This document shows, in pieces, positions 49,669 to 60,897 of a stretch of 64,000 bases of DNA. Position 1 is the first letter of the stretch. The number at the start of each line of letters is the position of its first letter. Origin of the DNA: Tatumella saanichensis (lineage in GTDB: Bacteria > Pseudomonadota > Gammaproteobacteria > Enterobacterales > Enterobacteriaceae); contig NZ_ATMI01000035.1 of NCBI RefSeq assembly GCF_000439375.1, positions 1 through 64,000 on the forward strand. The letters are read 5' to 3'. A model generated the notes under the pieces. The model was not told the DNA's origin. It did no database searches and saw only the letters and a program-made list of their open reading frames with translations. The position numbers and the translations under genes were made by a program.

Positions 49669-49780
49669 TTGACAGATGCGCAAAAGTAGCATAGGTTAGG
49701 GATGTCAAGGCTCAGACTTCTTCGGACCTGAGCGCTACAGTTAGTACTGGAAAAGCCACCCTTGGGGTGGCTTTTCTCAT
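49669..49780 (+). ncRNA. possible small RNA with promoter and terminator
   Basis: A perfect -35 (TTGACA, 49669-49674) is followed 17 bases later by a weak -10 (TAGGTT, 49692-49697). A transcript from about 49704 would contain a GCTCAG/CTGAGC stem (49710-49715 and 49728-49733) and end in the 10-base hairpin at 49751-49775. The RNA would be about 75 bases. There is no good reading frame with a ribosome binding site in it. Confidence 0.4.
49751..49775. terminator. hairpin with A and T flanks
   Basis: AAAAGCCACC pairs perfectly with GGTGGCTTTT around a 5-base loop. It reads as a terminator in both directions, although the T run is only four long. Confidence 0.7.
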
Positions 49781-50011
49781 TCTGTTTGCCGCATACCCCG
49801 GGGCATGTACCTCTGCCCAAGTGCCCTGTTAACTCCCATAGGTGCATCTTCTCACCTCTTGGGGCAGTTGTGCGTGGTCAAGCGTTATACTGCGAGTTAG
49901 GCCGCGTATCTGAGACAGCCTTCTCGGTCAGGCAGGTCACTGTCATACCCTCTTATCGGGGGCGCTTTGAGGCAAGAGAAGGTAGGTTGTGGGTGTGATT
50001 GAGTGTCGCTG

Positions 50012-50045
50012 AAAAATAAAACGCCCGATGGTCTCATCGGGCGTT
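50012..50045 (-). terminator. gltBD terminator
   Basis: On the minus strand AACGCCCGATG pairs with CATCGGGCGTT around a 4-base loop and is followed by TTTATTTTTC, about 30 bases past the gltD stop. Confidence 0.92.
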
Positions 50046-50076
50046 GTCACAGATAACAGCATTGATCTGTTGGGAT

Positions 50077-51504
<1,428 letters not shown>

Positions 51505-54500
51505 TTACTGCGCCTGAACCCGCAGTTCTGCTGCGGAGCGGCTACGGTGGCCCAGCAGTGCTTTCACATCACTGGACTTTGGTTTAACCAAGGTAAATTT
51601 CGCGGACCAGGTTGGCCAGTTCGCCAAGATCTCTTCGCCGCGGGTGGACTGGGTGTACTGAACATGTTCGGTGATTAAGCCGCGCAGATGTTCTTCGTGG
51701 ATCGGTAGCTGATCCACATCCAGTACTTCAACCAGTTCAGCATTCACACGTTTACGGAACTCGCCATCTTCATCCAGTACGTAGGCAAAGCCGCCAGTCA
51801 TACCAGCACCAAAGTTGACGCCGGTCCGGCCCAGCACACAGACGATCCCCCCGGTCATATATTCACAACCGTTATCTCCGATACCTTCCACAACGGTGAT
51901 GGCGCCGGAGTTACGGACCGCGAAGCGCTCACCAGCCCGACCGGCAGCAAACAGTTTGCCTCCGGTTGCGCCGTACAGGCAGGTATTACCGGCGATGGTC
52001 GCATCAACACAGCGGAAGGCTGAGCCGACAGGTGGGCGGATCGCTAGCAGACCGCCAGCCATTCCTTTACCAACGTAGTCGTTAGCATCACCGGTGAGGA
52101 TCATCTCCAGGCCACCGGCGTTCCATACCCCGAAACTCTGCCCAGCGGTACCGTTCAGATAGACGCGCAATGGATCCGCGGCCAGTCCCTGATCACCGTG
52201 CAGGGTGGCAATCGCTCCCGACAGTGTTGCACCTACCGAGCGATCGGTATTGCGGATATCGAAGTAGAACGTTTTGCTCTGCTTCTGTTCGGCAAACGGC
52301 AGCGCTTGATCCAGCAAGGCTTTATTCAGCAGTCCCTGGTCAAACGGCGGGTTACTTTCGGTGCAGTGCATCGCTTTACCTGGCATCGGTTCGGCCGTTT
52401 TCAACAACGATGACAGATCCAGCTTCTGCTGCTTGGCGGTATATCCGTCCAGTTCTTTCAGCAACTCAGTACGACCGATCAAATCAGTCAGGCGAGTTAC
52501 TCCCAGCGCTGCCATCAGTTCACGGGTTTCACGCGCAATAAACTCAAAGTAGTTGGTCACTTTGAACGGCAGGCCGTGATAGTGATTTTTGCGCAGCTTG
52601 TCATCTTGGGTCGCGACACCGGTTGCACAGTTATTCAGGTGACAAATTCGCAGGTACTTACAGCCCAGTGCCACCATTGGCCCAGTGCCAAAGCCGAAGC
52701 TTTCGGCCCCAAGGATTGCGGCCTTAATAATGTCTAGGCCGGTTTTCAGGCCACCGTCCACCTGCAGGCGGATTTTGTGGCGCAGACCGTTGGCAACCAG
52801 TGCTTGCTGGGTTTCGACTAATCCTAACTCCCACGGACAGCCAGCATATTTCACCGAAGAGAGCGGGCTAGCACCAGTACCACCGTCGTAGCCGGCGATA
52901 GTGATCAGGTCAGCATAGGCTTTAGCAACCCCGGTCGCCACGGTCCCGACGCCCGGCTCAGAGACCAGCTTCACTGAAATCATTGCTTTTGGGTTGACCT
53001 GTTTCAAATCAAAAATCAGCTGGGCCAGATCTTCAATCGAATAGATATCGTGATGCGGTGGTGGGGAAATCAGGGTCACTCCCGGCACCGAATAGCGCAG
53101 ACGAGCGATATACGGGGTCACTTTATCACCCGGTAACTGGCCGCCTTCGCCTGGTTTAGCACCCTGAGCCACTTTAATCTGGATCACATCGGCATTGACC
53201 AGATAGGCAGGGGTCACGCCGAAACGACCGGAAGCGACCTGCTTGATACGGGAGACTTTATTGGTACCGTAACGGGCTGGGTCTTCGCCGCCTTCGCCTG
53301 AATTCGAGAAGCCACCGATGCCATTCATTGCTTCTGCCAGCGACTCATGGGCCTCCGGACTCAACGCACCGATAGACATCGCCGCACTGTCAAAGCGTTT
53401 AAACAGCTCACTGGCAGGCTCTACGTCATCAATGCTGATCGCGTTCTCTCCGGTTTGCAGTGCCAGTAGATCACGGAAAGTCGCTGCAGGACGTTGATTA
53501 ACCAGCGCTGCATACTTTTGATAATCGCTGTACTCACCGCTCTGTACGGCCTGTTGCAGGGTACCGACCACGTCTGGGTTATAGGCATGGTATTCGCCAC
53601 CGTGAACGTATTTAAGCAGTCCGCCCTGCTCTAAGGTTTTACGCTGCAACCAGGCACGTTTCGACAGGTTGATTAAATCCTGCTGGAAATCTGTGAAGCT
53701 GGCACCGCCGATACGGCTGGTGACATTTTGGAAGCAAAGACGAGTCACATCCTGATGCAGACCGACGGCTTCGAACAGCTTTGAGCAACGGTAAGAGGCA
53801 ATGGTCGAGATGCCCATTTTGGACATGATCTTATAAAGCCCTTTATTGATACCGTTACGGTAGTTCAGCATCACGGTCCGGTAATCTTTGGCGATGACGT
53901 TACTGTCAGACATCTGGGCCAATGACTCGTAGGCCAGCCACGGATAGACCGCGGTGGCACCGAAGCCTAACAGTACCGCGAAGTGGTGCGGATCGCGGGC
54001 GGATGCGGTTTCAACAATGATGTTGGCATCGCAACGCAGACTTTTCTCTACCAAACGAGCCTGAACCGCCCCAACGATCATTGGTGCCGGCACCGGCAAC
54101 CGTGTGCTACTGATGTTACGATCCGACAGCACCAGTAAGACGGTTCCCTGACGTACCAGCTCTTCCGCTTGATCATTCAGACGATGGATGGCCTGCTCGA
54201 GGGTTTCGTTATCCGGTTCAAAAGTACAATCCAGGGTATCTGCACGGTAATACTTCCCTTCCAGCGTGGTGAGCTGAGTAAAGTCAGAATAGAGCAGGAT
54301 AGGGGATTTAAAGCTGACACGGTGCGCCTGGCCTTCGGCTTCACAGAAGACATTCATCTCCTGACCGATGCAGGTCGCCAAGGACATCACATGATTTTCA
54401 CGCAGTGGATCGATAGGTGGGTTGGTCACCTGAGCGAATTGCTGACGGAAATAGTCATAGATAATGCGCGGACGGCTGGACAATACCGCAAACGGGGTAT

Positions 54501-55971
54501 CATCACCCATTGAACCGACCGCTTCTTGGCCGTTTTCGCCGAGAACACGGATAATACTGTCCAGCTCTTCGCTGCTGTAGCCAAATTGTTTGTGATAGGT
54601 CGCCAGAGTACTATTATCCAGTTGGCGTTTGCCCACCTGATCGTCGGTAAGCTCCTCGAAAGGCACCAGACGTTTGACGTTCTTTTCCATCCACTCTTTG
54701 TAGGGATGACGGCTTTTCAGGTCATTATCTGTTTCAGCAGAATGCAGGATCCGCCCTTCACGGGTATCGATGACCATCAGCTCACCCGGCCCAACACGGC
54801 CCTTAGTCACCACTTCATCAGGCTGGTAATCCCAGATCCCCACTTCTGAGGCACAGGTGATTAATTTATCTGAGGTGATCACATAGCGTGCTGGGCGCAG
54901 ACCATTACGGTCGAGGTTACAGGCAGCATAACGTCCATCAGACATAACGATACCGGCTGGACCATCCCACGGCTCCATGTGCATGGAGTTAAAGTCGAAG
55001 AAGGCGCGCAGCTCAGGATCCATATCCGGGTTATTCTGCCAAGCGGGTGGAACCAGCAGACGCATGGCACGGATAAGATCCATCCCACCGTTGAGGAACA
55101 GTTCCAGCATGTTATCCATGGAGCTGGAATCGGAGCCGGTTTCGTTGACAAAAGGGGCAACCGTTTGCAGGTCAGGGATCAGCGGCGTATTGAATTTATA
55201 TGCACGGGCGCGTGCCCATTGACGGTTACCGGCAATGGTATTGATCTCACCGTTGTGAGCCATATACCTGAACGGCTGTGCCAGAGGCCAGCGCGGAACG
55301 GTATTAGTAGAAAAGCGCTGATGAAATAAACAAATGGATGATTCTAAACGTAAATCTGCCAAGTCCAAATAGAACCTTGGCAAATCTTTAGGCATACACA
55401 GCCCTTTATAGATATTGACCTGATTAGAAAAACTACAGATGTAGAAATCACTGTCATTCAGTGCTTCGACACGTTTTTCTATCCGGCGGCGGGCCATATA
55501 CAGGCGGCGCTCCATATCACGCGGTCGCCAGCCAGCTGGGGCGTTGATAAAGACTTGTTGGATCCCAGGGAGGGAGGACAGGGCTATCTCACCCAATACA
55601 TCCTGATTGGTCGGGACTTCACGCCATCCCACGACCGACAGGGTTTCGCGGATTATCTCTTCTTCGACGATCGCGCGGGCAGCACTGGCTTTCGCCTCAT
55701 CAGTGCTCAGAAACAGCATACCGACGGCATAGTTTTTCGCCAGTCGCCAGCCTTTCTCTTCCGCCACAATGCGGAAAAAGCGATCAGGTTTCTGCAACAG
55801 TAGGCCACAACCGTCACCGGTTTTACCATCTGCCAGAATTGCACCGCGGTGTTGCATACGCGCAAGACCGTGGATCGCGGTTCGTACTACCTTGTGGCTC
55901 GGCTCACCTTCTATATGGGCGATCAGGCCAAAACCACAGTTATCCTTTTCAAGGGATTTATCATACAACAT
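51505..55971 (-). CDS. gltB: glutamate synthase, large subunit
   Basis: A 1488-residue enzyme that makes two glutamates from glutamine and 2-oxoglutarate. The start M-L-Y-D-K-S-L-E-K-D-N-C gives an 11-residue propeptide; Cys12 becomes the N-terminal nucleophile of the amidotransferase domain (to about residue 430). The central and FMN/synthase domains follow (S-N-S-G-E-G-G-E-D-P-A-R-Y-G; the 3Fe-4S cysteines in C-K-Y-L-R-I-C-H-L-N-N-C). The C-terminal beta-helix with repeated glycines (G-A-T-G-G-K-L-F-A-A-G-R-A-G-E-R-F) ends the protein. First gene of gltBD; transcription usually responds to Lrp and nitrogen state. Confidence 0.98.
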   Translation of the reverse strand: MLYDKSLEKDNCGFGLIAHIEGEPSHKVVRTAIHGLARMQHRGAILADGKTGDGCGLLLQKPDRFFRIVAEEKGWRLAKNYAVGMLFLSTDEAKASAARAIVEEEIIRETLSVVGWREVPTNQDVLGEIALSSLPGIQQVFINAPAGWRPRDMERRLYMARRRIEKRVEALNDSDFYICSFSNQVNIYKGLCMPKDLPRFYLDLADLRLESSICLFHQRFSTNTVPRWPLAQPFRYMAHNGEINTIAGNRQWARARAYKFNTPLIPDLQTVAPFVNETGSDSSSMDNMLELFLNGGMDLIRAMRLLVPPAWQNNPDMDPELRAFFDFNSMHMEPWDGPAGIVMSDGRYAACNLDRNGLRPARYVITSDKLITCASEVGIWDYQPDEVVTKGRVGPGELMVIDTREGRILHSAETDNDLKSRHPYKEWMEKNVKRLVPFEELTDDQVGKRQLDNSTLATYHKQFGYSSEELDSIIRVLGENGQEAVGSMGDDTPFAVLSSRPRIIYDYFRQQFAQVTNPPIDPLRENHVMSLATCIGQEMNVFCEAEGQAHRVSFKSPILLYSDFTQLTTLEGKYYRADTLDCTFEPDNETLEQAIHRLNDQAEELVRQGTVLLVLSDRNISSTRLPVPAPMIVGAVQARLVEKSLRCDANIIVETASARDPHHFAVLLGFGATAVYPWLAYESLAQMSDSNVIAKDYRTVMLNYRNGINKGLYKIMSKMGISTIASYRCSKLFEAVGLHQDVTRLCFQNVTSRIGGASFTDFQQDLINLSKRAWLQRKTLEQGGLLKYVHGGEYHAYNPDVVGTLQQAVQSGEYSDYQKYAALVNQRPAATFRDLLALQTGENAISIDDVEPASELFKRFDSAAMSIGALSPEAHESLAEAMNGIGGFSNSGEGGEDPARYGTNKVSRIKQVASGRFGVTPAYLVNADVIQIKVAQGAKPGEGGQLPGDKVTPYIARLRYSVPGVTLISPPPHHDIYSIEDLAQLIFDLKQVNPKAMISVKLVSEPGVGTVATGVAKAYADLITIAGYDGGTGASPLSSVKYAGCPWELGLVETQQALVANGLRHKIRLQVDGGLKTGLDIIKAAILGAESFGFGTGPMVALGCKYLRICHLNNCATGVATQDDKLRKNHYHGLPFKVTNYFEFIARETRELMAALGVTRLTDLIGRTELLKELDGYTAKQQKLDLSSLLKTAEPMPGKAMHCTESNPPFDQGLLNKALLDQALPFAEQKQSKTFYFDIRNTDRSVGATLSGAIATLHGDQGLAADPLRVYLNGTAGQSFGVWNAGGLEMILTGDANDYVGKGMAGGLLAIRPPVGSAFRCVDATIAGNTCLYGATGGKLFAAGRAGERFAVRNSGAITVVEGIGDNGCEYMTGGIVCVLGRTGVNFGAGMTGGFAYVLDEDGEFRKRVNAELVEVLDVDQLPIHEEHLRGLITEHVQYTQSTRGEEILANWPTWSAKFTLVKPKSSDVKALLGHRSRSAAELRVQAQ

Positions 55972-56723
55972 TTCGTGAACCTCCCCGGGCTCTAGAGACT
56001 CTTGTTATTCCGGCAGTCAGACACGCTCAGCGGTGGCGAATGAATGCGGGCATCAGCAGGTGCTCACAGACAATAATCGCTTTTTCAGCCATGACGGGCT
56101 TAGTCGATGTGACAAGTGTCGGGAACGTGTGACAGGGAACCTCTGTTACTGCATAAATATGGCAGAGTGTGGATCTGCACAGAAAGCTTCCAGTGGATTT
56201 CCAACTTATCGGGAAAGCGAAGTCAGGTCAAATAGTGATGATTTTTATTGATTAACATAAAAATAAGTTATATCAATTTGAAAATTAAGGAATTTTTAAG
56301 TTTGTGAAGCGTTAGTCTAGTTGAATGCTCGCAGGAGAACTGTGAACTGTCTCACTATGGTGCACCGCTGCTATGACTGCACCATGCTGAAGCTGCCATT
56401 ATTTGCAGCATAAAATGCCAGATCTTAATTATTTATTGCATGATATGGCTGTTTTGATTGTTGCCATTTTTTTATTGCTGCTAAGCGGCAGCATTAAAAA
56501 AATTAATCACAAAGGCAGGTGCGTTAAGATCCTCTGCTAGTGAATGATTATTCATTTTATGCTGTGAGTTATCTATTTCTTACCTCAGAACAGTGAACCC
56601 AGGGAAACGGTAGCCACTGGCAGTCATTGCGGCCTTGAGAAAAACCGAGAGTTTGCCGCTATCAACATCTCTCAGTGAGAATAATTTAGGCTATGATGAG
56701 CACCTACAGTCAGGGAGGGAATG
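55972..56723. other. gltB-arcB divergent gap (yhcC missing)
   Basis: A 752-base region without a supported gene. In E. coli the radical-SAM gene yhcC lies between gltB and arcB; I find no stretch resembling it. The gltB-proximal part should hold the gltB promoter and Lrp sites, the right part the arcB promoter. The middle (56230-56520) is AT-rich. Confidence 0.6.
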
Positions 56724-59069
56724 ATGAAACAAATACGATTACTGGCGCAGTACTATGTAGACCTGATGGTCAAACTTGGTCTGGTACGGTTCTCACTGCT
56801 GCTGGCGTCGGCTCTGGTCGTATTAGCGATGATTGTCCAGATGGCCGTAACGCTAGTGCTGCAGGGGCGTGTCGAAAGTCTCGATGTGGTACGTTCCGTT
56901 TTCTTCGGCCTGTTAATTACCCCCTGGGCGGTGTACTTCCTGTCAGTAGTCGTAGATCAGCTGGAAGATTCTCGGCAGCGGCTGGCGAGGCTGGTGGATA
57001 AGCTTGAGGAGATGCGGGAGCGTGATCTGCAGTTAAATCAGCAAATGAAAATCAATATTCAGCAGCTGAACCAGGAAATTAATGATCGCGAAAAAGCGGA
57101 GCAGGCCCGTGAGCAGGCCATTGATAAACTCCGTGAAGAGATGGCTAGCCGAGAAAAAACACAGATTGAGCTTGAGCAGCAGTCTAGCTTTTTACGCTCT
57201 TTTCTTGATGCCTCACCCGATCTAGTTTTTTACCGCAATATTGACCGCCAGTTCTCCGGTTGTAACCGCGCTATGGAATTACTGACCGGCAAGAATGAAA
57301 GCCAACTGGTCGGACTGTCACCGCTGGATATCTATGATACCGATACCGCCAGCAAAGTCCTTGAAACGGATGAAAAAGTGTTTCGTCATAATGTCGCCTT
57401 GACCTATGAACAATGGCTGCAGTATCCGGACGGTAAAAAAGCCTGCTTCGAAATCCGAAAAGTGCCGTACTACGATCGGGTCGGTAAACGTGCCGGTCTG
57501 ATGGGGTTCGGTCGTGATATCACCGAGCGCAAGCGCTACCAGGAAGCTCTGGAAAGTGCCAGCCGAGAAAAAACGACGTTTATTTCTACTATCAGCCATG
57601 AATTGCGCACTCCACTGAACGGTATTGTTGGCCTGAGCCGTATTCTGCTGGATACTGGCCTGAGTCAGGAGCAGCAGAATTACCTGAAAACCATCCATGT
57701 CTCAGCGATCACCCTCGGTAATATTTTTAACGATGTTATTGAAATGGATAAAATCGAGCGACGTAAAGTTCGTCTTGATAACCAGCCGATAGATTTTACT
57801 GGGTTCTTGGCCGATCTTGAAAACCTCTCCGGACTGCTGGTCCAGCCAAAAGGGCTAAAATTTGTGATGTCGGCACAGCTGCCGTTGCCGCAGAGTATTA
57901 TTGCTGACGGTACCCGGCTGCGTCAGATCCTCTGGAATCTGATTGGTAATGCTGTGAAATTCACCCGTGAGGGTGAAATTGTCGTCACGGTGCGTTATGA
58001 GCAAAGCAGCGAAACCTTAAGCTTTGAGGTACAGGACTCCGGTATCGGTATTCCACAAAGCGAACAGGACAAGATTTTCGCCATGTATTATCAAGTAAAG
58101 GATCAGCATGGTGGTAAACCGGCCACTGGCACCGGCATCGGGCTGGCTATTTCTCATCGACTGGCCCAAGCAATGGGGGGAGGTATCCGCGTCCACAGTG
58201 TTCCAGGGGAGGGAGCCTGTTTTACCCTACAGGTCCATGCTCCAGAGCGGGTGATCGGTGCACCGCAGCCGGAGCAGGAAGAGGATTTACCCCTGCCAGC
58301 TCTGCATATCTTGTTGGTAGAGGATATCGAACTCAATGTTATCGTCGCTCGATCGGTTCTGGATAAGCTCGGCTGTACCACCGAAGTCGCCATGACTGGC
58401 GCCGAAGCGCTGGAACTGTTTGATCCGGAAGAGTTTGATATGGTGCTGCTCGATATTCAGCTACCAGACATGACCGGCCTGGATGTGGCGAGAAGTCTGC
58501 ATCAACGTTTTTCCGGTCAGCAATTACCGCCTCTTGTCGCGTTAACGGCCAATGTGCTCAAGGATAAGAAAGAGTATCTAGATGCTGGAATGGATGATGT
58601 GCTGAGTAAGCCACTGGCGGTACCCGCCCTGACGGCAGTTATCAGTAAATACTGGAATCCACATAAGGAGGAGGTTGAACCGCTGTCCACATTACCCGTT
58701 CCCGAAGTCTGTAAACACTTCGATGTAGAAATGCTAGAGCAGTACCTTGAACTGGTCGGCCCACAGCTGATTTATGACAGCTTAACGATGTTCGAAAAAA
58801 TGATGCCGGGTTATTTAGATGTGTTGGATTCCAACATGATGGCCAGAGACCAGAAAGGGATCGCTGAGGAAGGGCATAAAATTAAAGGGGCTGCAGGGTC
58901 GGTGGGGCTGAAGTACCTGCAGGAGATTGCTCGTCAGATCCAGGCACCCGAGCTGCCTGCTTGGTGGGATAACGTGCAAGAGTGGATCGACGAACTGCGG
59001 CATGAATGGCGTCAGGAAGCTGACTCTCTGAGACGCTGGGTCAAGGCTCGTGAAAAAGAAAAACGCTAA
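56724..59069 (+). CDS. arcB: aerobic respiration sensor kinase ArcB
   Basis: A 781-residue tripartite hybrid kinase. Two membrane helices (about 22-43 and 58-77) are followed by a coiled-coil linker (about 80-150), a PAS domain (about 155-275), the kinase domain with the phosphorylated His292 (S-H-E-L-R-T-P-L-N-G), a receiver domain with Asp577 (L-L-D-I-Q-L-P-D-M) and an HPt domain with His718 (E-E-G-H-K-I-K-G-A-A-G). It senses quinone redox state and phosphorylates ArcA. The second of two adjacent ATGs was chosen because the GGAGGG site is better spaced and His292 then matches E. coli. Confidence 0.97.
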   Translation: MKQIRLLAQYYVDLMVKLGLVRFSLLLASALVVLAMIVQMAVTLVLQGRVESLDVVRSVFFGLLITPWAVYFLSVVVDQLEDSRQRLARLVDKLEEMRERDLQLNQQMKINIQQLNQEINDREKAEQAREQAIDKLREEMASREKTQIELEQQSSFLRSFLDASPDLVFYRNIDRQFSGCNRAMELLTGKNESQLVGLSPLDIYDTDTASKVLETDEKVFRHNVALTYEQWLQYPDGKKACFEIRKVPYYDRVGKRAGLMGFGRDITERKRYQEALESASREKTTFISTISHELRTPLNGIVGLSRILLDTGLSQEQQNYLKTIHVSAITLGNIFNDVIEMDKIERRKVRLDNQPIDFTGFLADLENLSGLLVQPKGLKFVMSAQLPLPQSIIADGTRLRQILWNLIGNAVKFTREGEIVVTVRYEQSSETLSFEVQDSGIGIPQSEQDKIFAMYYQVKDQHGGKPATGTGIGLAISHRLAQAMGGGIRVHSVPGEGACFTLQVHAPERVIGAPQPEQEEDLPLPALHILLVEDIELNVIVARSVLDKLGCTTEVAMTGAEALELFDPEEFDMVLLDIQLPDMTGLDVARSLHQRFSGQQLPPLVALTANVLKDKKEYLDAGMDDVLSKPLAVPALTAVISKYWNPHKEEVEPLSTLPVPEVCKHFDVEMLEQYLELVGPQLIYDSLTMFEKMMPGYLDVLDSNMMARDQKGIAEEGHKIKGAAGSVGLKYLQEIARQIQAPELPAWWDNVQEWIDELRHEWRQEADSLRRWVKAREKEKR

Positions 59070-59081
59070 CAGGGACGGGAG

Positions 59082-59109
59082 CAAAAAATGACCCCGGTCA
59101 AACCGGGGT
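59082..59109 (-). terminator. minus-strand terminator after arcB
   Basis: ACCCCGGT pairs perfectly with ACCGGGGT around a 3-base loop. Its T run (CATTTTTTGC) is on the minus strand only, so it stops transcripts arriving from the right, for which no gene is visible. It may also protect the 3' end of arcB mRNA. Confidence 0.65.
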
Positions 59110-59181
59110 GCGCGAAGAATTGCGCCAACACCAGGGAAAAGGATTTTCTGCAGCATTAGAAGGAACGTTCTACGGGATGAG

Positions 59182-59256
59182 CCGTGCTGCAGAGAGTATC
59201 GGTTACCGGCGGAATTACCTTAACAAAATTCGCAGTTACTTTGCCATAACTCATTA
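59182..59256 (+). pseudogene. short coding-like fragment, unknown
   Basis: Reads S-R-A-A-E-S-I-G-Y-R-R-N-Y-L-N-K-I-R-S-Y-F and stops at 59256. The amino acid make-up (helix-like, Arg/Ala/Tyr) resembles a real protein C-terminus with a helix-turn-helix flavour, but there is no ribosome binding site and no matching upstream part. I do not recognise it. Confidence 0.25.
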
Positions 59257-59591
59257 AGTTTTGTGAAGTTGAAATGCCAAGGGGATCTCATTATTAATTC
59301 TGTTTATCCATCCAATTGTTGGGGTTCTATGCCTTTCCACTCAGATGGACATACACCCTGTATAAAAAGTAAATCGCCTTATTTTTCCTCAGCTTAAAAA
59401 ATAGTAACCGGATTTTAATAGTCTCTTTATTTATATAATTCATAAACAAAACAACAGTTAACAAGCTTACATTTAGTAACACTCTGAGGGGGTAAGCCGA
59501 AACCATAAAATGGAACCGATACCTCCCTAAGCCGCATTCTCTGGGATATTGAATAGTTTTGATTACCTTTTCGTTTTGCAGATCCAGCAAT

Positions 59592-59687
59592 ATGCTTACT
59601 GACGGAGAGCAAGTCGGCTTACGGATCGCCGAGCAGATCCCAATGGCAGTGGCCGGTGATGTGTTTCGGCAAAAGTATGCGAATTAA
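59592..59687 (+). pseudogene. short coding-like fragment, C-terminus of an unknown protein
   Basis: A 31-codon frame that begins M-L-T-D-G-E-Q-V-G-L-R-I-A-E-Q and ends F-R-Q-K-Y-A-N. Composition and codon use look like a normal enterobacterial protein end, while the flanks are AT-rich and non-coding. There is no ribosome binding site. It is probably the tail of a deleted gene; it does not match ElbB, which is expected here. Confidence 0.3.
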
Positions 59688-59894
59688 TGATTAGCAAATA
59701 TTATTATTAACCTATAGGTATTTTTTGTTACCTGAGGATTTTGTGACGCGATAGCAGCATCTGAAGAGTAAGTGGCGCTGTGATACTCCAGCAGAGCGTT
59801 ACCGCTTAGGGTAGACAGCCCTGAAGAAAATAGCCTGTGGGTAGTGAATCTGTCATTATTCTTCGTAGACGAACAGCAAAGCAGGGACCGGCTG

Positions 59895-60617
59895 ATGGCA
59901 AAGAAAACGAATAGCTTTTGGGCAACACTGAAAAAGCGCCTGTTAATCATTACAGGAGGAATAGTGTTGTGGTTCTTTGCATTGATTTTACTGTTTTCGC
60001 TGCTGCCAGTTCCCTTTTCAGCGGTGATGGCTGAGCGACAGGCCAGCGCCTTTTTTAGAGGTGACTGGCACTACCGTGCTCATTCTCGCTGGGTGAGTAT
60101 GTCAGACATTTCTCCTTGGATGCCGCTGGCTGTCATGGCCGGCGAAGATCAAAAATTTCCCCAGCATCATGGCTTTGATATACAGGCAATTCAGTCGGTA
60201 TTGGACAGTCAGAATGCTAGCATGATGCGAGGAGCTTCCACGCTGTCTCAACAGACTGCTAAGAATATGTTTCTGTGGGATGGCCGCAGTTGGGCAAGGA
60301 AAGGTCTAGAGGCAGTGTTGACCGTAGGTTTGGAGACGGTATGGGGTAAAAAGCGCATCCTTACTGTCTATCTAAATATTGCTGAGTTTGGCCCAGGAAT
60401 TTTTGGGGTTGAAACGGCGTCGCAGACCTACTTCCATAAGCCAGCTCGCCAGCTCACCCGTCAAGAAGCGGCTTTACTGGCAGCAGTACTGCCTAACCCC
60501 ATCATTTATCATGCTAACCGGCCATCAGCGTATACCCGAGAGCGTCAGCAATGGATCCTACAGCAGATGGGGCAATTAGGCGGCACTGACTTCTTGCGTA
60601 AATACCGGCTTTACTAA
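59895..60617 (+). CDS. mtgA: monofunctional peptidoglycan glycosyltransferase MtgA
   Basis: A 240-residue GT51 transglycosylase. One N-terminal membrane helix (about 17-40) is followed by the GT51 domain: [16 protein letters not shown] with the catalytic glutamate, [13 protein letters not shown], and [15 protein letters not shown]. It polymerises glycan strands from lipid II. The start at 59895 has AGGGA 7 bases upstream and gives the family length; a longer frame from 59844 lacks a site. It converges on npr with only 7 bases between them. Confidence 0.96.
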   Translation: MAKKTNSFWATLKKRLLIITGGIVLWFFALILLFSLLPVPFSAVMAERQASAFFRGDWHYRAHSRWVSMSDISPWMPLAVMAGEDQKFPQHHGFDIQAIQSVLDSQNASMMRGASTLSQQTAKNMFLWDGRSWARKGLEAVLTVGLETVWGKKRILTVYLNIAEFGPGIFGVETASQTYFHKPARQLTRQEAALLAAVLPNPIIYHANRPSAYTRERQQWILQQMGQLGGTDFLRKYRLY

Positions 60618-60624
60618 CCACTAT

Positions 60625-60897
60625 TTAGTCTTCGTCAAAGCCGGCATTAAACAGACTGATAACCGCCTGTAGCGCGGCCTGTTCTTCAGGACCATTGGCT
60701 TCGACCTCGATACGACCACCTTGGGCTGAATCTAGCATTAGTAGTGCTATCACACTGCTGGCATCCGCTTCGGTGCCCGCTTCATTACGCAGTGTCACTT
60801 CAGCATCAAAACTCTGCACCAGTTCGAACAGCTTCATGGCCGGACGGGCGTGCATCCCCAGCTTGTTTCTGATTTCAACGGACTGTTTAACGGTCAT
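60625..60897 (-). CDS. ptsO: nitrogen-PTS phosphocarrier NPr
   Basis: A 90-residue HPr-like protein. The phosphorylated His16 lies in [10 protein letters not shown], and the second helix region [11 protein letters not shown] is typical. It carries phosphate from EI-Ntr (PtsP) to PtsN. The start overlaps the rapZ stop by four bases. Also called npr. Confidence 0.96.
   Translation of the reverse strand: MTVKQSVEIRNKLGMHARPAMKLFELVQSFDAEVTLRNEAGTEADASSVIALLMLDSAQGGRIEVEANGPEEQAALQAVISLFNAGFDED

Larger units (their letters stand above)
49633..50011. other. intergenic region between the Abi gene and gltD
   Basis: About 380 bases without a supported protein gene, apart from the possible small RNA at 49704-49780. 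From 49780 to 50011 I see nothing recognisable. Confidence 0.5.
59070..59894. other. gene-poor stretch between arcB and mtgA (elbB missing)
   Basis: E. coli has elbB in this place; here 825 bases hold no full gene. Two short rightward frames look like worn coding fragments (59182-59256 and 59592-59687, listed separately). The rest, especially 59340-59480 and 59690-59760, is AT-rich and unlike its neighbours. Confidence 0.6.

Noticed and set aside
49762-49998. 78-codon plus-strand frame between the Abi gene and gltD
   Set aside because: Begins inside a terminator hairpin, is rich in Cys/Pro/His in a random way, and has no ribosome binding site.
56033-56251. 72-codon plus-strand frame upstream of gltB
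   Set aside because: No ribosome binding site, and the protein does not resemble YhcC, which is expected here; random-looking composition.
59327-59590. 87-codon minus-strand frame with a hydrophobic stretch
   Set aside because: Uses a TTG start without a ribosome binding site; composition follows from AT-rich DNA. Kept in mind only because a minus-strand terminator lies downstream.
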